DNA from: Cycas panzhihuaensis
Taxonomy: Eukaryota > Cycadophyta
Direction: 5' to 3'
Length of the DNA: 64,000 nucleotides
Assembly: GCA_023213395.1 (NCBI GenBank)
Contig: CM041465.1
Span: 167,345,741 to 167,409,740 of the forward strand
Shown: positions 11,954-24,599 of the stretch, piece after piece
Position numbering within the stretch: the stretch's first letter is position 1
Layout of the letters: every line of letters begins with the position of its first letter
Made by a program: the position numbers and the translations under genes
Notes under the pieces: generated by a model
The model's database searches: none
Seen by the model: only the letters and a program-made list of their open reading frames with translations
Told to the model about the DNA's origin: nothing

Positions 11954-12475
11954 TGTAAATGGATGATTCATTAAATATGAAAAATTATATACATGGTACA
12001 AAAAAAAATTGGGTAGTGAATGTCATCCTCACTAGTGCATAGATTATTATAATAAAGTGAAAACATAAAAAACATACTAGAATACACGAATACATTTGTA
12101 CAATGACATAAAATAATAAAATAATATTGCATTAGATCATAACGTGTATAATGAGCTATCACAAATCTACTCTCCAAGGTAGACATATGCTACTCAAACA
12201 CTCGAAGATGAATCCTTGCATGATAATCAAGACAGTAGAATAACCTCTCATAAATGATGAGAGTGTGAGAGAAAAGAATAAAGCTAGAATAAAAGAAATA
12301 GCATATATAACTCATGCATACTTTTGAATATGAGAGGATATTGGTTACACCACATACATGCTCTTAAATGTAAATGAAAATAATGGATATATAATTTATA
12401 AGAAGAATTGCCTAATGTGATTTATTAGTCAACTCAAAATAAATAATAAGTATAAATTAGAAATTATTTTTAACA
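11954..12475 (-). mobile_element. 3' LTR of Ty1/copia element C
   Basis: On the minus strand, a polypurine tract (ATGAGGAGG, 12,484-12,476) is directly followed by TGTTAAAAATAATTTC, a typical copia LTR start. The 522-bp block ends ...CCATTTACA at 11,954. It lies downstream of C's RNase H, as expected for a 3' LTR. The open frame on 11,971-12,186 is LTR sequence. Confidence 0.75.
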
Positions 12476-12484
12476 CCTCCTCAT

Positions 12485-12882
12485 AATATGCAATTCATTA
12501 TCTCTCATAAACAAGAGCTTTGTAAATCTCTCAAACTTCTCAGGGCTTAATGCCTTAGTGAGGATATTAGTAAGTTGATTCTTATTTGGATAATAGACTA
12601 ACCTAATTGCTTTGCACTGCACTTACTATCAAATGAAGTGATGGTGAACTTCCACATGCTTTATTGTGGTATAAAAGACCAGATTCTTTGAAATTTATAT
12701 TGCATCTTGAATATCACAAAATAGTGGTGTAGGATAATCTTGTAGAAGTTCAAAGTAACTAAGTAGCCTCTTTAGCTAGATTGTTTTATAAACAAATATA
12801 ACTTCTACCTTAGAATCTAATTCAATAGAAGATAAAGAGATTATAGATTAATTCTTTTTATACTGAGAGATCATACAAAAAC
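12485..12882 (-). pseudogene. Copia C RNase H, C-terminal part
   Basis: The minus strand reads ISQYKKN near 12,855, SIISLSSIE near 12,840, *LKRLLSYFELLQ near 12,770, PTPLFCDIQDAI*ISKN near 12,730 and IKHVEVHHHFI near 12,660. This is the copia RNase H series: the SLSS.E block with catalytic Glu, then the FCD block with catalytic Asp. The N-terminal part of the same domain resumes at 30,756, because Tat element D is inserted between the halves. Conserved Gln and Trp codons have become stops. Confidence 0.88.
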
Positions 12883-15270
12883 TAGATGCAAATTATTTCA
12901 CCAAAACCTGGCCTTTGATTTGTATTTCATTTGTATTTATAAGTTATGAGATGTCAATGGTATGGTTCCATAGAAAATAAATGATGAATTTGTTTGATCA
13001 TGAATTAGGCCACATTTTGATGAAGGAATGTATAAATTTTGTTTAATGATTTATGATGAATGATGATGTGATTTGTAATTTTACCATCACCCTCTGATGA
13101 CTTAAACTATGGAACTAAAAGTTTTGCTTCATGATTAATTTCACCCCTTGCCTCCTTTAAAATTTGTTATTTTTATGTTTTATCCTTGATTTCATCTAAC
13201 TTTATCATTTTATGTTATTTTTGGGCTGTATTTAGCATTTTCACCTTGTTTTAGGCCTATTTACTCATTTATAAAGTCATTTGCACTTAAATTTGTATTT
13301 AAAAATCTTTTTTTTGACTTTTTTAAGTTTAATTTTCACTTCCACATTTGTCACATTTTTGGCACTGCCAAAAATGCGACTAATCATGTTTTTAGAATAA
13401 AATCATATTTTTGTAGGTCAAAAAATGTAGCTGGTTACAATTTTTACTATCATGCATGCAAAACTCAGCCATCACACCAAAACTTTACATGTCGCTGCCC
13501 AAATTTGGTGGGATCTTATCTCTTTGATGCCTAGGAATGATTATTAGGGTTTTTTTACTTTGAATTCAAGGGTTAGAGAGTGTTTTTTGCTCAAGTCTTT
13601 AGTGGATTTCTTAGAGTTTACTTGGAGATTTTGAGGAATGTTGTTGCTTTGACTAAAACTTAGATTTTAAAGAGACTTGTGGGTGAAATCAAGGAAAAAA
13701 GTTATTGCTATGACTTTATGTTTTGTTGATATTTGAATGTTGATGGTCTAAGCTTTATATTTATGGATTTTTCTTAAAGTTTCAAGCTTTAAACTTCTTC
13801 TAAATGGTTAAGGTCTTTCCTATTTAGTTTCTAGTTTATTTTATAGTATTTTAAAGGTGATTTTTGCTTAGAAATTGCTCTTTCCTTTAGTTGATTATTG
13901 CCTTGGTCTTGTATTCATTTTGGGATTTGAAATACTCATTGAAATGCTAACACTTTGTGGGATTTATAAGGGTTAGACTAGGGTTGAGCATGGCCATCTC
14001 TCCACCATTTATCTAGTTATTCCTTCCCATTCTTACATAGCAGTTTATATTTCAAGCAATTTACCACTCTTTTTAACATTGTTTGTCTGTGGTTTAGCCT
14101 CTCTTTTATTTGTTGGTACTATTCCTTGATTTGTTTTAAAGGAAAGTATTTGAAAAGATTGATTAGTTGAAAGGGAAATTGTCATTTTGAGTCATTTATT
14201 TACAATAGGAAAGAAGTTTCAATTTCATAGTTTTATGGTTTACTTGATTTTACTTTCAAGTTTACTTTTTTTTTCTCTTCAAAAGAAAAGTTAAAAGTGT
14301 TGAATAGCAAATGTATGTCTGATTTTTTAGCTTCTTAAAGGTTCAAGGATCCTTTTGGAGCCTCTCTTACTCTAACTATGATAGAACCTTTAAAACTAGT
14401 ACCTTGTATGATAGTTGTGGTTCATATTTATTATTTACATGTAATATCATAGATTTAAAAAATCATTTAGAAACAACAGTAATATCTAATCAAAATCTCT
14501 TTCTTTTTTGTATTGTACATCATCTCTTCAAAGAATTAGTTTCATGTATATAAAGTAATACCTTTCAAGTAGCATTGCATGTCATTATTTTGCTTAGAAA
14601 ACTTGAGCAAATAATCATATTGTATGTATTGCATCTTTTTGGAAGCATCTTTTCATTTCTTATAAGGTTCATATATTGTATATAAAGAAATAACTTCATA
14701 TTTGCACTCCTATTTCTCATCCTTAAGGCAAAAGGACAGAAAAAACAAAAAAATATTTACATGCATCTAGTTCTCACAAAAATACAAAAAGAAATATAAA
14801 AAGAGAAAAAAAAAAAAAAAGAAGAACAAAATTAAAAGAAAAATAAAGAGGAAACAAACAAGTAAAAGAAAATGAAAAAGGAGTAAAAATAAGAAGGGCA
14901 AATTTTCCATTTGCTTACCCTTTCCTACATCTAAGCAGAACCTGAAAGGTTGAAAAGATTATATGAAAGGAGTCCCTAGGAAGGGCATTAAAAATATTGT
15001 AAGAGTAATTATGAAACTAGAACTCCTTTGCCAAGATCTGTAGGTTAGTGGATTCTACTGCCTCCTCTTTTTACATCCATACCTTTTGTTGCATTCTACA
15101 TTCATACTTTATTAGACAACATAGCTAAGTGGAGACTCCTTCTTAGGAGTTGGGCAAATGTGGTTACTTAGGTTCTCTTAAGCCTCATATCACATGGTTC
15201 TAGTTGACATAAGAGGAAACACCATATTGATTAAGAGATATCTAGTTTAGGTCCACCTAAGATGACACCA
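12883..15270 (+). repeat. 5' LTR of Tat element D
   Basis: It aligns along its length with 28,332-30,755, for example CCTTTGATTTGTATT near 12,913 and 28,368, and AGATATCTAGTTTAG near 15,237 and 30,722. It starts TAGATGC (TG to TA) and ends GACACCA. It contains a purine-rich low-complexity segment at about 14,730-14,900. The start sequence differs from the E/F LTR family, so D is another Tat family. Confidence 0.88.
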
Positions 15271-15276
15271 TCCTTT

Positions 15277-15294
15277 TGCTGACTATATTAGGGA
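15277..15294 (+). other. Primer-binding site of element D
   Basis: TGCTGACTATATTAGGGA, six bases after the LTR. It lines up with the primer site of F (TGGCGACCATACTAGGGA) and of E. The differences are mainly transitions (C to T), plus one GG/CT change. The minus strand of cDNA is primed here by a host tRNA; I cannot name which. Confidence 0.75.
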
Positions 15295-15320
15295 ATTGCT
15301 ATTTATTTTCTTTTAAAGCA

Positions 15321-17650
15321 ATGGAAACTACAACACTTACTCCTAGGCACTCCTTGAGGCTCTAAGGCCTTCCACCTAATTCTCAAGTGCACGCTTCACA
15401 CTTTAGTCAAGAAGTCTCATAATCCTTTATTGAATATTTAAATCTTCAAATGCATGACACTTAGGTCTATCCTCCTGAGGATTTAACCCAATCGTATAAT
15501 ATACTAGTGGAACAAGGATACCTTAAACCCTCTCAATACCTAGATGATTTTTCTTTTATAGATCCCTCTTTTGCATATGAAGAACCACCTTCTAGTCAAG
15601 CACATTCATCCTTCTTTGAGCTGGTTCTTACTAGGATTCCTACTACACTATGCATGCCTGGTTACCAAGACCTATTTTACCTAGAGACTTATATTATAAT
15701 ATCTATACTACAATATCTTCAGATTCATCCCTTAGGTGAGGATTATGAGTCGATAAAGGTAAAGCCCCTACTTAATGATGTTCAGTTTCCTCATCCTTCT
15801 TATCCTCCTTCACCAAGACCTACATTGCGATCCTATTCTTTGTCTTTAGAGGACATTGATGATAATAAATCAACTCATTCACAGCCACATCAATCTCCTC
15901 CTAAACAACAGTTTTGAGTTCACTCTCCTCATCCTGAACCCTCTACTCATGGAGGTACTACCATCATCACTACCCATGGAAACCCTAGTGTTATGCATGC
16001 ACCCACTTCCAGTCAAGTGGTTATGACTTCATCTAATTTACAACTTATTTATTCTTATTTCATTAGGATTGCCTCTTCCTATCCTATTTCCTTTACCACT
16101 CAATTACCCCCTCATACATCACATACCATTTAGTCCCATGGTGTTAGACCATGCCCATCATCTCCTAGAGTGTCTAACATGATTCCCTCTTCTTAATATG
16201 TTTTGTATACTCATTCCATTCATCCCCATGCTTTGGCAAGTCAATCACAAGCTTTAAGAGTTTCTAATCCCACTTCTTCTTCACACATTCTTAGACCCAC
16301 TCTACAACTTAATCCCTTTTACACTTTCAATTCAAGTTTCCCTTAACATCTTATACCTTAAACCAACTTTGTGGTTAACCCTACATTATGGTTTAATCTC
16401 CCTTCTACTTTTCCATATTATGATGTTTTACAATCATAATAACAACCACAATTGTAATAACCTATCCATTTATCTACTATGCATCCATCATCCTTACCTC
16501 AATGTTATACTACGTTGAGGCCAAGGAGACCTTTCCTTGATTATATGAAGTCTTCTTTTCCACATGAGATCTTGTTATCTCCTATGCCTTCATTTCTTCT
16601 AAAGTTACCTAAATTCTCTAGTGGCTCTTCTTAGGATCCCACTTCCTACATATAGGCATTTGCACTTGCTTGTATGGATTTCATACCATATGATTATGTC
16701 ATGATGCACATGTTCCCTAAATCGCTTTAAGGTGATGTCTTAAAGTGTTTTTATTGTCTTCCCTCATCTTTTATCCTCTTGTTCTAATAATTAGTTAACT
16801 CCTTTGTTAACTACTTTGATTTGGTGAGACCATTTAAATCAGGCATTAACTCTTTATTAGTTATTAAGTAGAATCATGATGAAACATCAAAGGACTTTGT
16901 TAGGAGATTTTAAGACTAAGTACATGCTTATCACTCACGTCTTGATCCTAGCCTACTATTTGATTTTTTTACCAATGCATTGAGGCCTTACGTATACTTA
17001 GAAGTTCTAAAACTTGGCCCTCAAACGTATGAAGAAGTGGTTAATTATTGTTTAGCCCTAAAATTATTTGAAATTCAAGCAAGTATCAAGAAGGTTAGGA
17101 AACCTTTACCTTCGAAAGAAGTATAATTCAAACCACAAAGGCCTCCTATCCTGAACCCACTTATGATCATCTAACCTCTTCTATCAGATCATTAAAGCAT
17201 ATGATCAATACTAAATTATATGTTGATGTCCCTTCTCAAAGCCAGCCTTCCTAAGAGACCAAATTTATTCACCTTATCGAGGGAGAAAAAAATAATCTCC
17301 TCCTCCCCCACCTCCTCCTCCCTTTAGAAAGATAAAATGGTGCTCATACCATCATATAGATGCACATGATAAAAGTGAGTGCTAAATAGTTTAAAATACA
17401 ACTCAAAACACAAGTGTCTAACTAAACTACTCTTTTAAGTCACCTCAAGACTAAATGATCCATAAGAATCCATTACCTTAACATAATGAAAAAATAAGTA
17501 AAGATGATAAAGATAAAGAAAATTAGGTGCAATATGATGAAGGTAAACCTTTGAGTTCTAATTTGTCAAATAAGACTACCACTCCTTCGAATGGTGAAGG
17601 ATGAATTAGAACTTAGGAAGTACTATCACTCGCTTGGGAAGACTACCACT
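15321..17650 (+). pseudogene. gag: gag of Tat element D
   Basis: A reading from ATG 15,321 begins METTTLTPRHSLRL*GLPP, resembling the F gag start (...RRLRGLPP). A Pro/Ser-rich N-terminal part follows, with an open stretch of 136 codons at 15,507-15,917. The conserved core at about 16,520-17,130 includes LLKLPKFSS, the DYVMMHMFPKSL segment, a PFKSGINSLL block (F: PFESGMKSLL) and LALKLFEIQASIKK. Stops fall mostly where F has Gln. After about 17,130 the basic C-terminal tail is hard to follow. It would form the particle shell. Confidence 0.8.
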
Positions 17651-17674
17651 CCCACAAAAAGAATTAACAATTAA

Positions 17675-18420
17675 TTGCATCCACCTCCTAAAGGTGGTGA
17701 TACCAAGAGAACGATAAACATGGTGGAGACTAAAAAGAGTGCATTTCCATCTAAATCATCTAATGATTTGATGGTGAGAAATCCTGATTCTTTACTTCTA
17801 GTACCCCCCCATCCTATTAGATTTAGGTCCATTCCCTCAAATTTAAAGGATGAATTATTCTTCTTAGTAGAAGAACTAAAGACCATTCTAGCAGATATAT
17901 TAGTTATCAATTTATTGAAGTGTTACACCGAGCAATGTCAGCTCTTGTTTTATGCATTGGGAGTTTCTATGGTAGTTTCTTCACCTACTTCTACACTTTC
18001 TTTTGATTTAGCTACCTTGCCTAGTCATTCCACCCATGCTCTAAATGGCATACCCCTATTTTAAATTGAGATTGTGAAAGATGATGTCAATATCAAATGG
18101 GTTATTATTGATAAGGGATCATCTATCAATATAATCCCTCTTTGTCTTGTTGAAGATTTGGAGATTTCTATTTTTGATCCATATGAGTGGATTTGTCAAG
18201 GATATGATAAGAATTAGAAAGTGCCCTTGGGTCAAGTCACTCTTCCTCTTATGTTAGAAGAAAAGATGGTTTTTACTGGGCTTATCATTATTGATCTAGA
18301 CTTAGAGTATAATATTCTTTTAGGTAGAACATGGATCACCTAAATATCAACAATTTATTCCTCCTTCTTCAATGAACTTAGGTTCATCCATGAGGGACAA
18401 TTAAACATTATCAAGTGAAA
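17675..18420 (+). pseudogene. Aspartic protease region of Tat element D
   Basis: The 129-codon open frame 17,675-18,064 is a pre-protease linker. It is followed by the retropepsin: WVIIDKGSSINIIPLCLVED near 18,105 (F has VVDNGSSINAMPLRVMQE), ICQGYDKN near 18,195, and EYNILLGRTW near 18,310 (F: DYNLLLGRPW). The catalytic Asp is kept in D-K-G. The protease cuts the gag-pol polyprotein. Stops follow GYDKN and GRTW. Confidence 0.82.
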
Positions 18421-19760
18421 TCCCAAACCCATTAAGCAATCAATTCCTCTTATCGAGACTTTCCAGAAGCTGGTGAATCCTTAAACTCTATAGAGTACTT
18501 CTTTTAATCACTTAGTTTAGGTCAATACTTTGCTATTGAAGCCCCTTCTACCTAACTATAAGTAAAGGATGTGGATTTAGTTGAAATTCTTTCTTTGTCA
18601 TCAGGCTCCCCATCTATCCCTATTCTTTTAAACTTGACTGATTGCTCTTTAGTTCCCTCTTCTTCTATTTCTGATGAAGAGGTAGCTTCTCACTCCATTA
18701 TATCTCATGGAGGTCTACCCCTAGCTAGACTTATTAGCACAAGTAGCTTCCCTCCTATTTAGGCTTATTTCTCATTGGTTTTGTGCTTGCCCTTAAGGGT
18801 AAATGCAATGGTTCCTCTAGTTAGCACTCTTTCAGTTACCACTTCTTCGATTTCAGTTAAACATGATTCATGTATTGATGCTCCTCTATCTTTCACTTAC
18901 TCTTCTTTCTTTAATACATGGTTGAATAGGCATGAGAGGAAGATGTTGTTACATTGACACCCAAATTTAGAATCAGGGGGTGAAGATATTGATTCACTTG
19001 ATATAGGTCAAAATAGTCACCACACCTCTACTAGAGTACAGGAAGTTAATTCTATCTACACTACTTCTCTTCTTCTTATCCTTGTGTGGATCCTTCTCCA
19101 TCTTCTCTCATCTTGATATCTTGGTCTGGCCATGACTATGATGTGAATCATCAAGAGTTTGATTAAGTTTTTTCTTCAATTTGGGAGTTCATTGATAGGC
19201 CCATTTTATTTTCTCATGTTTCTTCAATCATAGAGTTTGTTCCCACTTATCCAGACTCTTTGGTTGGTCCTCTTCTACCTTTTATATCTCTCTCTTCATC
19301 TACTTTCCAATCTAAAAATCTTCACCTCATTAATCTCTTCTATTTGGACCATTTTAGAAATGATAAGGTGATCATAGAGCATCTAGTGGGTTTATCTTCT
19401 AGTTTCCCTCATGAACATTATAAATTGGGCTTTTCAAAAGTTATAGTTAATCATTCTCAACCCTAGGAGTTTGCTTCTTCAATAAAGCCTACCCCTCTTT
19501 ATTTTAAGGAAGGAAATTTGATGCTTATAGAACAAACCATTGATGTAGATTTAGATATAGAGGACATTCTTAGAATTATTAAGTTGGGAGTTAGTTGTAC
19601 TCCCTAAGAGATCATTTAGTTTAAGGATCTATTTTATGAGTTCTACTCAGTTTTCAAGTGGGACTATCAAGATATACAAGGCCTTGACTCTTAAGTTGTT
19701 AAACACAATATTACAATAATTCCTGGCATAAAACTTAAGTGGTAAAAATAATACCCTATC
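18421..19760 (+). other. Protease-RT linker of Tat element D
   Basis: Ser/Pro-rich, low-conservation linker like that of F at 48,400-49,300. A shared landmark near 19,380-19,440 (IIEHLVGLSSSFPHEHYKLG against F LLEHLAGLAPNLPSDHHRLG) shows colinearity. A second is YFKEGN near 19,500 (F: YFEEGN). The short open frames 18,571-18,957 and 19,260-19,466 belong to it. Confidence 0.7.
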
Positions 19761-20450
19761 GACCCATACCTCTCCCTTGGCATTAAATAGGAAATAGAGA
19801 AGTTGTTAGGAGTTGGATTCATTAAGAGTGTTGATTGTTCTCAATGGGTTTCTAATATAGCTCCTATAGTAAAGAAGAACAAGTCAATTTGAATTTGCAT
19901 CAACTTTCATGATATTAATGATATGTATCCTAAGGATAATTTTCTCTCCCTTTTCTTAAGCAAATTTGGAACCAAACCGCCAGTTTTAACATCATATCCC
20001 TTACGAATAATTTTTTAGGATATAATCAGATTTCTATCACACCTTGCGACTACCATAAGGCCACTTTCACCACTCCTTAGGGCACCTTTATTTATAAAGT
20101 CATGCCATTTAGATTGAAAAATGCTAGTATAATATATCAAAGAGCTATAGTGTATATTTTCCATGACTTAATTGGTAATATCATTACTTTATATTAGATG
20201 ATATGCTCACCTTTTCACGTAAAAGATATGATTATTTGTGTAACCTGAGAATAATTTTTGAAAGCTATAAGAAATATCACTTGTGCCTTAACCCTTCCAA
20301 ATGTATTTTTATTGTTATGTTAGGAAAGATGTTAGGAAACATTATTTCTCAAGATGGAACTAGAATTAATCCCAATAAGATCGAGGTAAATTGTCTAAAT
20401 GCCTCCCCTCAAGAGCCAAAAGTAAATTAAATCTTTTCTAGGTAGACTTG
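19761..20450 (+). pseudogene. Reverse transcriptase of Tat element D
   Basis: The RT blocks are in order. EIEKLLGVGFIKSVDCSQWVS near 19,800 is the RT entry. ICINFHDIND near 19,900 is the VCVDFRDLN block with Asp changed to Asn. LGYNQISITP near 20,020 and VMPFRLKNA near 20,105 follow. A YVDD-like segment lies near 20,190, read as LY*MICS with the aspartates lost or displaced. GKMLGNIISQDG is near 20,325. It copies element RNA to cDNA in the family; this copy is dead. Confidence 0.83.
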
Positions 20451-21010
20451 GTTTCTTAAGACGTTTCATTATTGATTTCACCTTAGATGATAAGTCTATC
20501 ACCAATGTTTTAAAGAAAGATATTAAATTGTGATGGACTCCTCAAGTTTAAGAGTCCTTCAATAAGTTGAAGTAAGCCTTGGTTTTTGCTCTAATTCATA
20601 CTCTGTTAAGGTCTAACAAGTAGTTCGTTTTATACACCTCAGTTATAGAGGACTCATTAATAGGGATGCTAACATAAGAGGATGATTTTGATAAAGAAAT
20701 GACTATTTATTTCATTAGTATGACCCTTGCCATTGTTGAGCTTCACTATCCTTTTCTTGAAAAAAAGTGTTTTGCTTTAGTTTTTGCTACTAAGAAGTTA
20801 TGCCACTACCTCCTTAGAAATAGGGTCCACCTTATTATTTAATAAGATCTTATAAGATATTTGCTTACTAAATCAAACCTCACTGGCCAATTAGGTAAGT
20901 GGTCTTTGTTACTTCAAGAGTCCAATTTACAAGTGATTAATTAGAAATCCAAAAGCATGGTCATCCTAGAGATCATGGTTGATGTTCCTCTCCCTAATCC
21001 CACTAGTTAG
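20451..21010 (+). pseudogene. Ty3/gypsy RNase H of Tat element D
   Basis: The first block is poorly preserved. From about 20,760 the translation reads EKKCFALVFATKKLCHYLL, LLTKSNLTGQLGKWSLLL near 20,870, and a short tail with MVILEIMVDVPLPNPTS ending near 21,010. This is the normal RNase H domain next to RT in Ty3/gypsy elements, distinct from the second RNase H at 23,312. Confidence 0.78.
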
Positions 21011-21099
21011 CCTATTGATGATTACCTCCTAGACAAACACATCCTCCATATCTAAGATATCCCTTCTAATTATCCATGATATGGAGAGATCAGATTATA

Positions 21100-22288
21100 T
21101 GTTCATAATCAATGTTTCCCTTCTCTCACTACTTCAAAGAAGAATTGTTTGATGGCATACTACATAAGAATTCTTTTAATGGGATTCTATTAAGGTGCCT
21201 CTCACCCGACGAATAATTAGTTACCTTAACATAATCCCATGAAGGAATGTTTGGTGAGCACTTTAGAAGTTGATCGATGGTCTAACGTATTCTTTGTATA
21301 GCCTACTATTAGCCTACCTTATTTAAAGATGCCCACTTTTACGTTTGAAAGTACCAAAAATATCAATCCCATGTAAATTTGATATATAAACCTACACAGG
21401 AAATAAAATCAATAGTTTTACCTTGGTCTTTTTCCTAATAGGGTCTCAATCTCATTGGTTAGATTTTTCTAGCATCGTTTATGGGCATAAATTTATCCTA
21501 ACTACAACTAAATATTTTACAAAGTGAAGTGAAGCTATCCTATTGGTCTCCGCTACTAGAAAAATTGTTGCCACATTCATGTTTCAGCATATCATTTGTA
21601 GGTTTGGAATACTAGATATTATTATTACTAACCATGGGACTTCATTTTGTAATCCCCATGTTAGCAAATTATGTCGTAAGTTCTATATCACTTATAAGTT
21701 GTGCATCCTTTATCATCCTAAGGCAAATGGCTAGGTAGAATCTTTTAACAAAATTTTAGTAAAACTTTTAGCTAAGATAGTTTCTACCTCTCATAGGGAT
21801 TGGCACTCCTAATTATTTCTGGTATTATAGGCCTATAAGACCTCTATTAGGAACACTATGGGTATAACATCATTTTCCCTTGTTTATGGTGTCAAAGTCA
21901 TCCTTCCATTAGAGGTTGAAATTCCTTCCTTACGTATCTCATTAAAGGAGTTTACTAATAAGTAGTTTCAAAGAGAAGCATGCCTCTTAGAACTTAAGAA
22001 ATTAGATGAGACTCACTTACAAGCCTTGCACAATAATATGGCATCCAAGACTAGAGTCTAAGCTATATATAATAGGTAGCTTAGACCCAAAAAGTTTAAC
22101 GTTGATGATAAAGTCTTAAAGTTAGAATATTTACATGATAAGCAACATAAATTTTCTCCCAAATGGATGGGACCCTTCTTAGTAATCAAAGATTTAATTA
22201 ATAGAGCTTATCAAATTTCGATGTTGGAAGGATTAGAATTTAAAAGACCCATTAATTCTCAATATTTGAGAAAAATTTATGCCTGGTA
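21100..22288 (+). pseudogene. Integrase of Tat element D
   Basis: LLRCLSPDE near 21,190 and SHEGMFGEHF near 21,240 correspond to the integrase zinc-binding part. The DDE core includes ICRFGILDIIITNHGTSF (second Asp changed to Asn) near 21,600 and YHPKANG*VESFNK near 21,720, with the catalytic Glu in VES; the stop replaces the usual Gln (CAG to TAG). The C-terminal part has HKFSPKWMGPFLVIKD near 22,150 and YLRKIYAW* at 22,288. F keeps only this last segment. Confidence 0.88.
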
Positions 22289-23311
22289 GCATACATTCAT
22301 CCCCTCTGTAATGAGGATAAACTACAGCTCTGAAACTTTTTCCTTTGCCTAATAAGCTAAAACTATGGACAAACTCCCATTCTTTATGATTCCTTCTTGC
22401 TTTTTACTAAGCATTGTTGTAATCTTGCAACAGATCCTACTCATAATCATGTAAGTATTTTGCTCTTTCTAGTATCTACACTGATTATGAGCTTTCTATC
22501 ACCATATTTAGATCTCTTTCTCTTTTGAGTTCCATACTCAAAGGAGAACTTAGGCCCCCAACTTTATTTTATTTTCATCTTAGAAAGAGAAACATTTTTG
22601 TCAGCTTCAACTATCTAGTCATTGATTGAGATCATACTTTTATTTGCTAGTTCATTACCTAGAGGGTTCCTTTTTGGTCATATATCACCTATTATTCTTG
22701 ATTGTTTTCATTATCCTTGGTTTACTCTATTTATCTCCTGAAATGGATACTCATTCTGTTGTCTTCTCTTCATATTTGAAGACACTATGATTTTGATCTT
22801 CTCTTTTCTCATAGTTTGATCCTTAAGGAGATTGGCCCCTTTTATTTTAGATTCTATTAAAAAGGATAAATCCTTATTGTGTTGAGTAAAAGAGTTTCAT
22901 AGGTAGATGATTATGATCCTTTTTCTTATAAAAAGTAGAAGTAGAAGTTAAAAAAAAAAGAGAAGTAAAGTAAAAAGAATGAAAAGGAAAGTATATTATT
23001 ATCATCCTCTTGTAATTTGGGGCAAGTCGCGTGATGACTTCATCCCCACCTATCTATCTATAGGTTGGGTTCATTTGGATGAGTCATTCAAGTTTTCTTG
23101 ATCTAGTTATTTAGATCCACCATGGCCTCAGTTATAATCAAACCTTACTTGACCCCTTACTAGTATTGATCATAATCATCCTACTTATAATTCTTCTTTT
23201 TCTTTACCATAGTCAAAATTAAGCACATCCGTTTATTGTCTCCTTATTGATTAATTACTGCACTTTTATCTATCTATCATATAGTCTCCAAACTTTGATC
23301 CTATTGTTCCT
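22289..23311 (+). other. Spacer between integrase and extra RNase H (element D)
   Basis: No reading frame or RNA gene recognised. It is pyrimidine-rich with a short purine tract near 22,930-22,990. It corresponds by position to the noncoding spacer of F after 49,588. Confidence 0.5.
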
Positions 23312-23719
23312 ATGGTATTGAGTATATTCACTGATGGAGGTAGTAGGGGAAACCCAAGGTTGTCTTCTTCTACTTAGGTGATTTATGACTAATTAGGAAG
23401 CCCCCTCCTTTCCATGGGGTCTTTCATACCTAGGGCAACTAAAAATGAAGTTGAATATCTTGCTATTATAAGAGTCTTGTTTGGTGTTTCTTATTTTTAT
23501 TTTAGGCCTATTACTATATATGCCAACTCTTAGGTTGTAGTTTATCAATTGGTTAGGATGTATCAGGTTCATTCCCCATAACTCCTTCTCTTACATCATT
23601 AGATTTTATCATTGTTATCCATATTTGATTCAGTTACCATTTGACACATACCTCTTTCCCTTAAACTTGAAGTCATTGCTCTTATTTCCTCTATCCTTGA
23701 TGATTATTTTAATTGAATT
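23312..23719 (+). pseudogene. Second, archaeal-type RNase H (aRNH) of Tat element D
   Basis: From ATG 23,312 one frame of exactly 136 codons runs to TGA 23,719 with no indel, only internal stops. It reads IFTDGGSRGNP (first catalytic Asp), NEVEYLAII (catalytic Glu), ITIYANS (Asp changed to Asn) and HIPLSLKLEV. The intact-frame counterpart in F is at 53,295. Tat elements are known to carry such a second RNase H in addition to the one next to RT. Here it lies upstream of the antisense gene; in F it lies downstream. Confidence 0.85.
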
Positions 23720-23744
23720 TCATCTTTTTTGTTAGGGGCACCTT

Positions 23745-23830
23745 ACTCTGGAATAAGTATAAACTACTACTCCTAAACGAGTATAAACTACCATCTCTAT
23801 GATGAGTATAAACTATTGGTTTGGAAAAGT
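23745..23830 (+). repeat. Three-copy short tandem repeat
   Basis: Three imperfect copies of about 25 bp, each containing GAGTATAAACTA or AAGTATAAACTA. A further isolated copy lies near 24,330 (AATAAGTATAAACTATCAT). Function unknown. Confidence 0.7.
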
Positions 23831-24518
23831 ACAGATTTAAGTAGTTGTAGTATTAGGATGATAGGTAGGAGATTGAAACGAAGTATCTGAAAGGGATAGT
23901 CCCACATGGGAATCTTGGGCTGTGGAAGATTTTGGTAGGGGACAAGTCCTTAAAAGCCTCTTATCCCTAGAAGGATCCAAAGAGGAATCCAATATGCTTG
24001 GATAACTAGTTACTCGTTAAGTGCAATTAACCTTTCATTTAGTAAACAACTTGTTTTCTTCATGGTTCATTATATATATGTAGATTTTGTTTTATATTTA
24101 TATAATCTTTTAGGAGTATGATGTGAATTATATGAATTTTTTTTTTTGGGGATTCATGTCATTCCATCTTTTGCTTTTATAAACCTATTACTATAAGTTT
24201 ATGAGGGTTTTAAGTTTATAAAAATAGAATAAGTAAACCTTTCACCTACTCCTTTTTGTCTTTTATTTGTTTTCTTTTTTTTATGTCTTAATCATAATTA
24301 GTTTCTTTCCTAAACTGTTGTACTCTAGAATAAGTATAAACTATCATATACATATCATAACAAAAATCCATAAAAAGTATATAATTATAAAAGAACAAAA
24401 AAAGTAAAGAATGATAAAGTTATTACATGTTTCTTTGGACAGTCATACTAATGGATGTATCTTATGTTCAAATTCAAAATGGGAATAAATATTCATACAT
24501 AAGTTTCTAAGAAAATTG

Positions 24519-24522
<4 letters not shown>

Positions 24523-24572
<50 letters not shown>
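24523..24572. repeat. (AT)25 microsatellite
   Basis: Uninterrupted 50-base AT run in the spacer between the extra RNase H and the 3' end of the antisense gene. Confidence 0.97.
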
Positions 24573-24575
<3 letters not shown>

Positions 24576-24599
24576 AACAAAAGATATAGTACATTTGTC

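Noticed and set aside
17671-17910. 79-codon minus-strand frame overlapping D's protease region
   Set aside because: The plus strand here is the pre-protease linker of element D; the minus frame is a shadow.
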